Source: Dipteris shenzhenensis
Taxonomy: Eukaryota; Polypodiophyta; Polypodiopsida; Gleicheniales
Assembly (NCBI GenBank): GCA_047967505.1
Contig: CM106539.1
DNA: 64,000 nucleotides
Strand: one strand, 5' to 3'
Shown: positions 33,401-44,665 of the stretch, piece by piece
Layout: each line of letters starts with the position of its first letter
Position numbering within the stretch: the stretch's first letter is position 1
The notes under the pieces: generated by a model
Told to the model about the DNA's origin: nothing
What the model saw: only the letters and a program-made list of their open reading frames with translations
Databases searched by the model: none
Made by a program: the position numbers and the translations under genes

Positions 33401-35054
33401 CTCCCATAGTTCCTCCCTTCTACTTTGAATGTGAACATACCTTTTTGTCTCCTTACCACTCAAATCCCCCCCCTCCCTCCTTTTGTTTGTAATATCCTCT
33501 CTTTCACCTCTCCCACGTGCTATGAAAATGAACATGTCCTCTATCCTCCTCCCCATCTTTTTAATAAAAGAAAAACGTATAGATTTTTCGAAAAAGCTCG
33601 CAAAAACAAAGGAAATGATAAAAAAGCTCACATTAAAAAGCCCGTCAAAAGACTTCCCCCTGTTGCAAAGACTAATTACGCACAAAATTGTAATTGTGTG
33701 CGGTAGTCTGGATTCTCTTGGGACAGTTTGGCTCATGAGAGCATACAAACAAAACGAAATATAAGGCAATTGCCAAGCTAGCATATGGAAGAAGAAGGCA
33801 GACTTTCAGATCCAAGCTCACACAAGTGAGTTAAATCTGCCTGAACCATGCTCCAGTGTCTCTTGCTAGGCAAACAAGCTCTCCAAAGTCTGCAAGCACA
33901 ACAACATGCATAGGTGTCCTCATTCATGTTCTATTTCGGCTTTGGCTCATGGATAAGTACAATATAAGTTTCCCACGCAATGAGAATGAAGGATTCATCC
34001 TCTATTACAGCTTCAGCAATGGATAAGGACTTTCCACCAATGAGAGTGAAGGATGAATCCACCCCGAATCTGAGTAGACCACTCTTTCAGATTTTGTGAC
34101 ATGTTGGTGAAGTAGATCAATATTTGTGCATGCAGCTGTGCTCTGCCGCACTCATCATTTGAAGATGTTCTAACAAAATTCTAGATATTGTGGCATGGCA
34201 CCATGCCCATTGCTCACCTAGTGGACTGATGGAAGCCATGCAGCGGGACTAGTCCTTAAGGGTGGTGAAGTGAGTACCTTTCTAATAGCCAGCTTGTGGT
34301 GACACCAGGTGCAATTGCTCCCAACCACACATTTGTTGTCGATACTACCAAACTGTTGCCAATTCTAGCAGCATCATCCCTACAATCGCAGCCACTGACA
34401 CAAACTGCTGCTAGCCACAATGGCTGCCATTTCAGTTTTACTTTGTATTGCAGCATTTATAAAGTACATCTAAAGAGGCGCTTTTAGGCCCTAAATCCAT
34501 ACACAGTTTTTGAGTCAATTGTGGTCATTTTTCCTAATTTAATGCAGTATTTGTGAGCACAAGTTATGGAGAAAGGAAGTGGTACTGCAATGGGGCTGTG
34601 GGCAGACAATTTGGCGGGTGCCAGTGTAGCTAGGTTTGTGGCATAGTGGGGCCATAGGAGCACAATTGGCTAGTCTACCAAGTCAACCTTGCAAAATTGC
34701 AAGTTGGCCTACAATCAATGAGCATGTAGGAAGCGAGAACCTAGCATTGCATGCGTGTCTCATTTGATGACAGCCATGAAACTCCTTCAGGTAAATGATG
34801 GCATAAAGACACAGAAGCTGAGAGAGAGGAAGAAAGAACGACAGTTTTAATTAACATCTTTAGAAGACCAAATGGCCTATGAGACATAGTACAATGCAGA
34901 GTGAATACCAGAAGGGAGAGCCTAACTTCTTCTGCATGGTAACTGAAGAAAAATACATGGTTCAAAGTACAATTTTGCTGAGTTAGAATAGAAGCAGTCA
35001 AAGTTACAAAGTGGGGCAGGAATCAAGAAACCCTGCACTGATTATATCGTTCCC
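33401..35054. other. No recognised gene
   Basis: AT-rich sequence. A short imperfect duplication sits at 33,950-34,060 (ATGGATAAG...AATGAGA). It may be intron of the amine-oxidase gene whose final exons lie at 37,475-38,021, but no earlier exon could be recognised. Confidence 0.5.
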
Positions 35055-35072
35055 ATCTTTGAGTAAATTTTA
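35055..35072. repeat. LINE-4 target-site duplication, left
   Basis: 18 bases, ATCTTTGAGTAAATTTTA, repeated perfectly at 36,769-36,786. Long target duplications next to a poly-A (here poly-T) are the signature of target-primed LINE insertion. Confidence 0.93.
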
Positions 35073-36768
35073 TTTTTTTTCAAAAAAGAGACTTCTATTA
35101 AGTATTAAAGAAAACCGTTAGAGCAAGCTCCATTCGAGAATACGGGATACACCATGCAATGCATGAAAAGCTCAAGAGCCAAAAAGAAAGGATTGGGGCT
35201 GATAGTGCCATCTCAATCCGGTAGCAACTTCCGAGAAAAAGGGAGAACCCCTCCAAACTTGAAGAAATACAGTCCTCCTAGAAGAGGCTGCCCGTGAAGG
35301 GCCCTGCATGCTAGCCCATATGGCTATCAAAGTGTGAACCGTGCCACTCCAAATACCCGTGAACACCTGTGATGGGTGTATCTGGGTGTCATCCAAGGCC
35401 TTCGTGCATCTGGCTCTCCAAATGTGCCAAGAGGAAATGCTAGCCAAAATCTCCCAAGAGGTGTCCACTGAAACATGTGAAGCTCTGAAGGGAATATGTT
35501 GTACATCCGGAAGAGAGCAAGGCTCTATCACCTGTCGGCAGATCAAGAGTGCCCAAGAAGAAGGCTCACCCTCATAAAACACCTGGGGCCCAGTAAGGGA
35601 TAACCATGCGACCGAGCCCCAAGTCATGAAGAAAGGGGAAGTATGAAAAATGCTGACTATCCGAGCAACTTCTTTCCAAACAGTCCTCGCTTGATTGCAG
35701 TCCCAAAGGCAATGTCACACTGACTCCTCTGCAAAATGACAGCGAGGGCAAGTGGGATCAGCCCCAAATTGTGATCTCCCCTACAGGTTCACTGCAATCC
35801 CTCCATGAATAGAAAGCCAAAAGAAAAGAGTGATCTTTCTATTTCTGAGGGATTTCCAGAGCCTCCTCCAGAAATCCTACGCAAATCTGCGGTGATGAAG
35901 AAGCTATCCCAATGGGGGGCTCTGGAGGGAATCCAACCTCTACTGCTCAGCTGAAATCTCTTGGCATTACCAACCGTGAAACGAAAGAAGAGAATCCCCC
36001 TCTCTCGGTGCCCATGATCTATCCACTCCCACTCTCTTGGGTCCCACTGCAAGCACCTGATAGGTGCACCTCCATATAACCACAACCTCCAAGATCCCAG
36101 GGCCAAGAGCAGAGGGTCGGGGTCTAAGTACCACTGCAAGCCTGCTCCATGGTCCACAAAACCAGCAATCCTGACAGGCTGAAAGGCAACCTCTAGAAGA
36201 ATATCATCCGTGGATCTAGAGAGTATATCTCCATCTCCAATGTCAAAGACCAGAGCATCTTCCGCGAGACCTCAAAGAACGATCACCTGTAGAGGAACTA
36301 CTATCCTCGAAAAAGCTCCCATCCAAGTGGTGGAAGTAATAGGCATCTCAACTGTCCATTCCACCGGGATGGCTGCATCTATCTATTGAATCCTACATGC
36401 TACCCCTCTGAGGTGACTCACGGACTGTAGCCTCTGATCCTTGGGTAGCCTGATAAAAGCCATCCAAGTGCCTACTGTGTAGGCAGGGCCTCTCTCCCAT
36501 CTAGACCACTACATATAATGGGAAGTGCCCAGTGGTCTGCCATGCTCATCAAGTATATTATCGTTCCAAATGATCGGCTGCCTATCAATCTCTTCAAGGG
36601 TAGAGGGCGGAACCCTTCGAAGAGTGTTCCTGAAGCTCCCCCAAGCTTTGAGGATGGCAGTCATGAGAGGAGAGGTAGGAGACCTGAGAGAGGCGGAAGT
36701 AAAAATCCAGCGAGGGCTGTCCACCCAATCATCTCCCAAGGTAGGTGTGCAAGCCTGAATGCACCCAA
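35073..36768 (-). mobile_element. LINE-4, 5'-truncated insertion with target duplication
   Basis: Antisense LINE of the LINE-1/-3 family. Poly-A tail appears as poly-T at 35,073-35,080; the 5' end is truncated in the post-RT region at 36,768. Decayed ORF2 readings right to left: GDDWVDSPRWIFTSASL, ILKAWGSFRNTLRRVP, IDRQPIIWNDNILDEHGRPLG, LALGSWRLWLYGGAPI, RFQLSSRGW, ERSLFSFGF. Perfect 18-bp flanking duplication shows this is one insertion event, and fairly recent. Confidence 0.93.
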
Positions 36769-36786
36769 ATCTTTGAGTAAATTTTA

Positions 36787-37474
36787 GGTACTTGGAATCT
36801 GGTATTGAGGTGGTCTTCATCATATTTGTTATGACCTCCAACATATATGCATTTCTAATTTTGATGCACAATATGTCATTTGTAATGACACAAAGTTCAT
36901 AGGTATGATTGAATGCTATACGAGACCTTGCATGTTGAACACCTTTTATACTTCCTAATGGGGAGATCATATCAAAGATAATTTCAAACTTCTACTTGTA
37001 TCAGGAAATTTTAATGTATTACCAAGATCTTCCTGTAAATTCAGTTAGATGCATATTGCAGTTTTTTTTTTGGGGGGGGCAGTGTCCTTGATGCAGAAAT
37101 AAGTTCCCCAAATTCTGTTTGAAAACAATTATGCAGGCTTCCTTATAGATCTCATCTAAATTACATAAAGACTTTAGATAAATGGTTACAGCATCGATTC
37201 ACTTCATGATATGCAACAAAATCTTCCTATCTTTTTTAAAAGGACAGCACATGCTATTATTGATGTAGACATGTATATCTCCAATTCTATACAGCACTAC
37301 TTCAAACTTCAATGAAAAATTACATGCATGACTATTGTTTGTGATATACATATTTTTAGGGGTTTTCTAAATGGATGGTTCCTTAGATATGCAGATTCCA
37401 AAATTGAATAGAAAATGTGTCAGCTCCATGGTATTGCATAATGTTTATTAAAATTTGCAGTTTTCTTTATGCAG
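36787..37474 (+). other. Likely intron of the amine-oxidase gene
   Basis: AT-rich, T-tracts on the + strand, ending in TTTTCTTTATGCAG, a good splice acceptor. LINE-4 interrupts it or lies just upstream. No coding match. Confidence 0.5.
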
Positions 37475-38021
37475 GCTCTTATGAATACCTTATGCGTGGA
37501 ACAACAAGTTTTCCAAATGTCTTTATGGCAGGAGACTGGATTGTCAATCGCCATGGCTCTTGGTCACAGGTTGTAACAGCCTAAGGAATCCTGAGTCTGT
37601 TGAATGAAATTTTGAGTGTGTACTCAACGTTTTTATATCCAAATCCATTAAGTAGCATGCAAACGTTTACTTTAAACGAGGTAAACACTAAGGATGACAG
37701 AACTGGACCAGGATTCTAGATTCTCACCATATGTTTTGGTTTTAATTCAAAGCACACAGCACATAGAATTCCTTCGTTTGCTATTTTCAAATGGAGCTTG
37801 AGATGGATCACTATTGAAAATTTTTTGTTTCCCTCCAGGAAAAGGCATATGTGACAGGTTTGGAAGCTGCTAATCGAGTAGTGGAATATTTTGGTGAAGG
37901 CGAACTGGCCAACATCATTCCTGTTGAATCAGATGAACCCCATGTACAGGAACTTCGTCGAATAAATTTGTTTCTCAAGGAATTACAAAGCCAGCTTCCC
38001 TTGCAAAATTTTTTCATTTGA
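37475..38021 (+). CDS. Last two exons of a FAD-dependent amine-oxidase/phytoene-desaturase-like protein
   Basis: Host gene fragment. Exon A 37,475-37,569 (acceptor ATGCAG, donor CAG/GTTGTA) reads SYEYLMRGTTSFPNVFMAGDW then IVNRHGSWSQ. Intron 37,570-37,838 has a T-rich acceptor (TTTCCCTCCAG). Exon B 37,839-38,021 continues in phase: EKAYVTGLEAANRVVEY, FGEGELANIIPVESDEPH, ending QNFFI and TGA. The FMAGDW block is the C-terminal FAD-contact motif of amine oxidases and phytoene/zeta-carotene desaturase-like flavoproteins, many of them plastid enzymes. No stop or frameshift in about 90 codons plus correct splice sites argue for a living gene whose earlier exons lie upstream or are lost. Exact enzyme not determined. 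Confidence 0.8.
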
Positions 38022-38444
38022 AAGTTGGTTACTATTTCTGTCCATATGATCCGTATACTGGTTTCTTTATCTGCCATTTGCTATTAATGGCCACAAGATT
38101 TTAGATCGACCAAAACTCTTATTACCACCAAATTACAATAATCCAGGACAAAATCCTGTCTTGGGATTGGTTCAGACAGCCTCGTTTCTTATCGAGCCTA
38201 ATATTTTTTGTAATTCATGATAGGTCTAGTAGTCTCTAGAGCCGTGAATGTCAACAGAGCCTACACATTGTGAAACTTTCAGATATGATTGCAAACTGAG
38301 AAATATATGGGGAACCCTTTTCTTTTGGCAGCGCCCAATACAAACTCAGTCCTAGTGGTTTAGCAAAAAGTGGTGCAAATTTCATCGTTAGCATTCCCTT
38401 GATTTTTTTTTGGAATAGAGCATTGTAAAGCATGTTGGCCTATT

Positions 38445-38488
<44 letters not shown>

Positions 38489-39660
38489 TTATCTATCTAT
38501 CTCTGTGGATATCAGGCTTGGGATCCAAGGCTCGCCAATGAGTATTGGAAGATAGCTGCACCTTCTAATGTGGAATTATCCCTGACATGCAAATTTGGTA
38601 GTATGGATGGCACGATGGTCTATTACTGTTAGGGAGATTGTATGGTAATTCTTTTGTGGGATGGTCTCCAAACACACTACATGGTCAATGGAGACCCCAT
38701 TAAGGTACTATCAAGCGAGTGCAATAATTCGCCTTGGGAGCAAATTTTTTTGGTTTCGACGTGTCCATGGTATTCCAATCATGCGGAAATCTCTTTTGAA
38801 GGCCACAATGTCCCCACGACTTTACAAGTTGAAAGATGTAAACTGCAGCATTCGAACTCCATTGGTGGAATCAATATGCAGTTGCATTTAATGGGCTTGG
38901 ATGATGTGAGAACCTGGTCCTCCATCACACCCCTCCTTTCTAGCAAGGGCTGACTGGGCTTTTAATAAATGTATGAAACAGGGTATTTACATGTATAACA
39001 AGGGGGCTCCACACTCCCTCCCCGCTCCCTCTTCTCTTACATTTGTTTCAATCCGCTCTTTTTATCTCTCTTCTCCTTTTCACGCCTCCCGTGCGTTCAC
39101 CTTTGCTTACTTTTGTTCAATCTTTACATTTCACCATCTCCTCTTCCCCTTTTACTATTATTTGGAGGATTTTATTGTATCCTTTGTTTGAGCCACCTTT
39201 ATTTTATACTTAACAGGTAATGTAGTGGTTTTGCCACCTGTTTTGATGCGAAAGAGAGAGAATTGAATGCACATAAAGGGGCCAAATAGCTTGTTTTGTC
39301 ATAATAGTTGGATTTTTGTGTACCTCAACAGAATCTTCCAGTGTATATATGTACTATCAAGCAACTATCCAAGCTCAAATATTCTCTCTTTGATTTCTTC
39401 GCAATGCATAGGTGAAGTACTAAGGGATCGGTCTATACACAACGAGGCAACAACAAAAGAGAGAAGAAAGCATCTAGGTCCTCCTTTTTGAGAAGATGGA
39501 TTTTGCTCACGCCATCTCTATTGGTACAGCTGTTGTTATTGAGCCCCCATTTGCTATGCCCAAACTGCCCTTTCAGAGAGTAGAGTAGATGTGGACTATG
39601 GAGGACACGGTGAGTGTAATGACTGATGTAAAGGAATGTGCTTGAAAGTACAGTAAGACA
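38022..39660. other. Downstream region, no gene; (CT)n microsatellite
   Basis: 3' flank of the amine-oxidase gene, a (CT)n run at about 38,445-38,483 followed by a short ATCT stretch, then AT-rich DNA. Open frames of 60-100 codons show no recognisable protein. Confidence 0.6.
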
Positions 39661-40228
39661 ACATCTGCCATCACTGCACAAATGGAGGGAAGAACCTACA
39701 GAAAGACCAAAGACCCCAGTACTACGATGTCCGTTGAGGAGGACGACATTGTATCGGAGTGGTGTTGGAGACTAATCATGGTGGTGTGTAATTGGACAAG
39801 TCATTTGCTATGCCTATGCATCCTAAAGTGGTGATGACCTTCCATGGCAAACTCAAATACATGTATGACATGCTCGTGATAAAATCCAGTGTGTAACAAA
39901 GCAAAGATGCAGCATGAAGGTTCTTGTAGAGAGAGGGACATCTGCCATCACTGCACGAATGGAGGGAAGAACCTACAAAAAGGCCAAAGACCCAAGTACT
40001 ATGATGTCTGTTGAGGAGGACGTCATTGTATCGGAGTGGTGTTTTGAAACGTTGGAGACTAATCATGGTGTGTAATTGGACAAGTCATTTGCTATGCCTA
40101 TGCATCCTAAAGTGGTGATGACCTTCCATGACAAACTCAAATACATGTATGACATGCTCGTGATAAAATCCAGTGTGTAACAGAGCAAAGATGCAGCATG
40201 AAGGTTCTTGTAGAGAGAGGGACATCAT
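39661..40228 (+). repeat. 277-bp tandem duplication
   Basis: Units start at 39,661 and 39,938 (both ACATCTGCCATCACTGCAC) and end with the shared GTTCTTGTAGAGAGAGGGACATC. A small indel near 39,780/40,050 distinguishes them. A broken reading (ARMEGRTYRKTKDPSTTMSV) is shared; no family recognised. Confidence 0.85.
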
Positions 40229-40600
40229 TTATGGCCTTCACTTGTAGACTCAAGAGAATGGCCTACCATTGTTTGCAAATAGATTTGCCCTTCCTACCTG
40301 TTGCATCTTCAAAGGCAAGAGGGCTACCCAAAATAACCTCAAAACTGCGAGAGTGAACCGTCATGTCCATGCAAAAATAAAGCATGCATGAGTGGCCAAA
40401 TTTTGGCCCTGCTAAGGGTATATGGAAAGATGGACATCCTTTTGCTAATCCAGCACTTGTTTTATTTTGTTTTTTTATCAAGCTAACTGTGGGTTTAGTG
40501 TCCCCCTCGAGGATCGACCTTTGGTTGGCTGATTGTTGGCTCTGAGCGATTAGCTTTGAGCGATCTCATAATTCATTTGAGTTTCCATTTATATTTGGCC
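40229..40600. other. Spacer, no gene
   Basis: Nothing recognisable between the duplication and Copia C. The last five bases (TGGCC) are the left half of a probable Copia C target duplication. Confidence 0.5.
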
Positions 40601-40828
40601 TGTTGAGAGATCACGCTCAACATCATGTGATCATATGTGCATAGCACTAACCCAATAGAGTGCCATAAAGGAAAGGGTTAGATGCCCTAACCCTAACCCT
40701 AAATGGGTTTGTATATATTCTACATTTTCAACTAAATCTAGTGTATAGTTAGTCATTTGTGGTGTGCTCTCTAACTCTGCGCTCTCTCCTCATCTCCACT
40801 CTTCTTCTCCCCTATTCATATTTTGTCA
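40601..40828 (+). repeat. Copia C 5' LTR
   Basis: 228 bp, with CCCTAACCCTAACCCTAAA near 40,690 (telomere-type repeat) and TATATATTC downstream. The 3' copy has a decayed version of the same motif. Confidence 0.85.
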
Positions 40829-40840
40829 TGGTATCAGAGC

Positions 40841-42060
40841 ATGGTTCTGCCTTCTACCGAGGCTCCATCCTTGTGAGAGAGATTGAGATTGAGAGATTGA
40901 GACCGATTGAGTGAGCATCCTTTCATTTAGTTGATGAAAGAGATTTCCGTCCATTTGATTGAAAGAGATTTTCGTTCATTTCTTGAGATTTCCTTGTGAG
41001 GATTTCAATTCATTCTTTGAGACATTCTTATTGTGAGGGAGAGATTTCTTCTTTTTGAGTGAGAGAGGATTTCCGCTTAGAGTTTCTTGAGAGATTTCAG
41101 TTTAAGCTCTTGTGAGTCCACTCTGTTGAGAGACAGAGATAGAGAGGTATTCCAAGAGAGTTTGAGAGTGTTTCTTTGTGTGAAAAATAGGTGTTCCAAG
41201 AGGTGAGAGGTGTTGATCCAACACGCAACGTGCTTCAACCTTCTACAGCATATGCTACGACTGCAGCAAAGCCTCCTTCTGCGACTTCTCCAAGTACCAA
41301 AGCTCCACAGTCCTCAACAGTCATCTCTCCCGAACAACAACTACTACTAGAAGGGCTCCTCCACAGGCTAGCCCAAGCCCCCCGCTCCAACGGACTATCT
41401 TCGAACGGCAACGTCCACAATGCAGTGCCTTTAGAGCCTTCCATGGGCTGCTGCAACGGACTATCTTCACAGCGGATTATCGATCGACCTCCACGCTTGC
41501 TGCAAACTACAACGCCGGACGACCAAACTCCAAACAGCCCAAAGCTCCACCAACTGAGCGACCTCCAGCAACGTCGTCTCTAAGCTACACTGCATGCAAA
41601 GCAAAGTGCATGCTTCATCTACCAAGTTTGCAACACCTCCCGTCAACAAACGACCTCCTCCAGCACGGGCATCTCCAACAACTCGCAGAGCTTCGGCAGA
41701 CAGCCCGTCTACTCCAGCATGGGCGTCTCCAACAGCGCCAGAGTTCCCCAAGCTTCTCCAACAAAGCAACAATTCATAAGCCTCCTGCAAGGCATGCTTC
41801 TTTGGTCTCAACCAACAAGCCACCTCCAACAAATGCCTCGAAGGCCAACAGATCTCCAAGCTCTACCTAAGGCTCTACAACGCATCCAACGACCAGCAGC
41901 GGCTACTTCTACGTCTCCATGAACGGCATACCAGCAGCTTCGCCCAGTAGTTCGCGTAGCTCCAAGCTCCCCACAAGACTGCAAGCCGCTCATGAGACCA
42001 GGAGATCCACACAGGGATATGCATTTTTCCTTGGTCAAGATGCCATATCATCAAACAAAC
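40841..42060 (+). other. Copia C interior of unknown origin
   Basis: The leader to 41,180 is built of repeated GAGATTTC/GAGAGATTGAG motifs. From 41,191 an open frame of 130 codons (to 41,583) and overlapping shorter frames to 41,922 are Ser/Pro/Thr/Gln-rich and match nothing known to me. They may be sequence picked up by the element or simply low-complexity filler. Confidence 0.4.
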
Positions 42061-42205
42061 AACCAACTGTTTCTTTGTCTTCGACTAAAAACTAGAATAT
42101 AGGACACTCACTATATGGCTTAGATGACTATTATCAGAAACAGATTACTTTGATGAGTCAAAGCCAACAACGATATACTGTGATAATCTATCGGATCAAG
42201 CATTG

Positions 42206-42378
42206 GCCAAGAATCCAATATATCACTCCAAGACAAAGCACATTGATGTCAGAGAGCACTTCATCAGAGAAAGAGTATTACATGGTAACATCACACTGCA
42301 GCATTGTGATAGCAAAGAGAATGTTGCAGACATCTTTACCAAACCACTTGGTAAAGAGCTTTTAGAGAAACATTGACA
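42206..42378 (+). pseudogene. Copia C RNase H C-terminal remnant
   Basis: Reads NPIYHSKTKHIDVREHFIRE, then CDSKENVADIFTKPLGKEL and a stop, the typical end of copia pol. It is the only pol piece left in the element. Confidence 0.85.
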
Positions 42379-42515
42379 AGCTCTTGGTTTGACGCAAAGG
42401 AAGGATATTCCCATTAAAGGGGTGTGACGGAATGTAATGTTCAGTCCTTCTTCGATTCCCCATAATCACCATCCTGAGGGAAGGCCTATTTCATGATGTT
42501 GATCTTGAGGGAAGG

Positions 42516-42750
42516 TGTTGAGAGATCACGCTCGACATCATGTGATCATATGTGCATAGCACAAACCCAATAGAGTGCTATAAAAGAAAGGGGTAGATGC
42601 CTAACCTTAACCCTAATCCTAAATGGGTTTGTATATATTCTATATTTTCAACTAAATCTAGTGTACAATTTGCCATTTGTGGTGTGCTCTCTAGTTGTGC
42701 CCTCTCTCCTCATCTCCACTCTTCTCCTCTGCCCTCTTCATATTTTGTCA
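42516..42750 (+). repeat. Copia C 3' LTR
   Basis: 235 bp, about 90% like the 5' LTR by eye, with indels in the telomere-like stretch. More diverged than the Copia B pair, so an older insertion. Confidence 0.85.
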
Positions 42751-43885
42751 CGGCCACCATGGAGTAGATCTAGCGCACCTGTTTCTTTGTTATTTTGGAT
42801 AGCATTTTTTTAAATGGTTTATTACTGAAAAAAAACTTAGTAACGGTTTGGAGCCAATTTTTTAGTGCACCCCTCATCTGAAATCCTGACAAGATCTCTG
42901 TTTTTTCGTTGTTTTCTTTATATCTGCACCGAACTTCCTAACCTTCAATTTGTTTCTGACATGGTGTTATATTTTTCATTTCTAATAATACACTCATGGA
43001 TTCCATCCTCGCATGATCTTTTTAATTGCATCCAGGTGCGGAGATGTTTGTGTTTAACGCCTGTTACATTATCTTCTCTTACCAAAACTTGCACAAACAA
43101 GGCTATTATCATCTTGCCAATTTGGCAGAGGAAGCTCATAGGCTAGATGTGAGGTGACCCAAAAATGTAATATCAAGCATGTGAAATCATACACTCACAT
43201 CAAAGCACATTGATAGAGATAGGATAGCTTACACTGTCTGTCGATTTCCTCCACGTTTTCCTCATGCAACAAAGCACAACTAATGAGACAATAGGGGATT
43301 TGAAGAGAAGAAATGAAAAAAAACAACAATGGAAGGGAATGCGAAGAGAAGAAACAAAACAAGAGTGCGAGCAAAATGAAAATGAAATATGCAAACTAAG
43401 TTGAAATGAGACGTATGATCCAGATGCAATGCACACAGGAAGCAAGTAGCTTCTATAGCTGCCCTAACTTTGCAGGATTTGCTGTATGCATCTCTAGCCT
43501 ATACAAGGAGTTGCATTAAACAAAAATGTTCATTCCTTTGCTTTTAATCAAAGGTATCCAATTCATGTTGCTTTTTTCATAACCATAGAGATGGCTGATT
43601 TTCAAAGTTATGTTATTTACCTCCATGCTTAGATAATTGCGCTAAAATTGCATTTTTTATTGGTGACATCATGTTGCGCGCTTCTCAGCATCTTTCTAGT
43701 TGTCTGTTGCATTTTTGTGTTTTGAGTTCTCTATACCACTAAAACCCCCCATAAGTTAGATCGACAATATATACAAGTTGCATCACCCGTCTACAATGGG
43801 TTACGGACCCACTCCACTGGGTCTCAAGAAGGTAGGATCTTTAAATGTCAATAAATTAAAATTCAAGTTTCATGTAACCCAATTT
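42751..43885. other. No gene recognised
   Basis: AT-rich DNA; short open frames only. No repeat or coding match seen. Confidence 0.5.
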
Positions 43886-44070
43886 ACTCAACAAATGCAA
43901 TTCAATTTATTAGGGGAGCTCTATGCAGATCTATTGTATCTTTTTGAATTTGTTGTCTTTGCTCTATACTCAACAAACACAATTCAAACTTATTAGGGGA
44001 GGTCTATGTGGATCTATTGGATCTTTTTGTATATGGCTTTGGAGGCTTTAAGAATTTCTTTTGAATCATT
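43886..44070 (+). repeat. 92-bp tandem duplication
   Basis: Units beginning ACTCAACAAA at 43,886 and 43,978, both containing TTATTAGGGGAG and GATCTATTG. About 85% alike by eye. Confidence 0.8.
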
Positions 44071-44083
44071 GTGTTCTCATGTG

Positions 44084-44086
44084 ATG

Positions 44087-44174
<88 letters not shown>

Positions 44175-44481
44175 ATATATATTTATTTATTTATTTATTT
44201 ATATTTATATTTATATATATGTATGTATTTATCTTCATTTCTCTCTCATAGCATACATACACATGAGCATGTGTGCACGTATGTGATACACAAATGTATA
44301 TATGTGTGCATATACACACATATATACATATGCATATAGCAATTGCCCCCCCCCCCAACACACACACATAGCATACATACACATGAGCATGTGTACACAT
44401 ATGTGACACACAAATGTATAATGTGTGCATACACACACACACATATATATATGCATATAGCAATTGCCTCCCTCCCCTTAG

Positions 44482-44519
<38 letters not shown>

Positions 44520-44579
44520 GAGAGAGAGAGAGAGAGCGCTCCTTTTGGCACATGCATTTATCAAGTTCTTAAATTGCTA

Positions 44580-44626
<47 letters not shown>

Positions 44627-44665
44627 CTCCTTTTGGCACATGCATTTATCAAATTCCTAAATTGC
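44084..44665. repeat. Microsatellite cluster with two local duplications
   Basis: (CT)n 44,089-44,143, (ATCT)n to about 44,172, (TATT)n, CA/TG runs, (CA)n 44,483-44,515 and (GA)n at 44,519-44,536 and 44,583-44,623. A 120-bp unit starting CATAGCATACATACACATGA repeats at 44,247 and 44,367. An 88-bp unit starting GCTCCTTTTGGCACATGC repeats at 44,538 and 44,626. Open frames here are artefacts of the repeats. Confidence 0.85.

Larger units (their letters stand above)
40601..42750 (+). mobile_element. Copia C: short, internally deleted copia-derived element
   Basis: LTRs 40,601-40,828 and 42,516-42,750 (TGTTGAGAG...TTTTGTCA), primer-binding site TGGTATCAGAGC at 40,829, polypurine tract near 42,505-42,515, and an imperfect target duplication (TGGCC/CGGCC). 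The 1.7-kb interior keeps only a copia RNase H tail; gag, protease, integrase and RT are gone. Size and content resemble a non-autonomous LTR element mobilised by a full-length relative. Confidence 0.85.

Noticed and set aside
40685-40712. CCCTAA repeats as a telomere or interstitial telomere
   Set aside because: Only three or four units, and they lie at the same place in both LTRs of Copia C, so they belong to the element.
44191-44660. Several 60-120-codon ORFs
   Set aside because: They are translations of CA, GA, CT and TA microsatellites.
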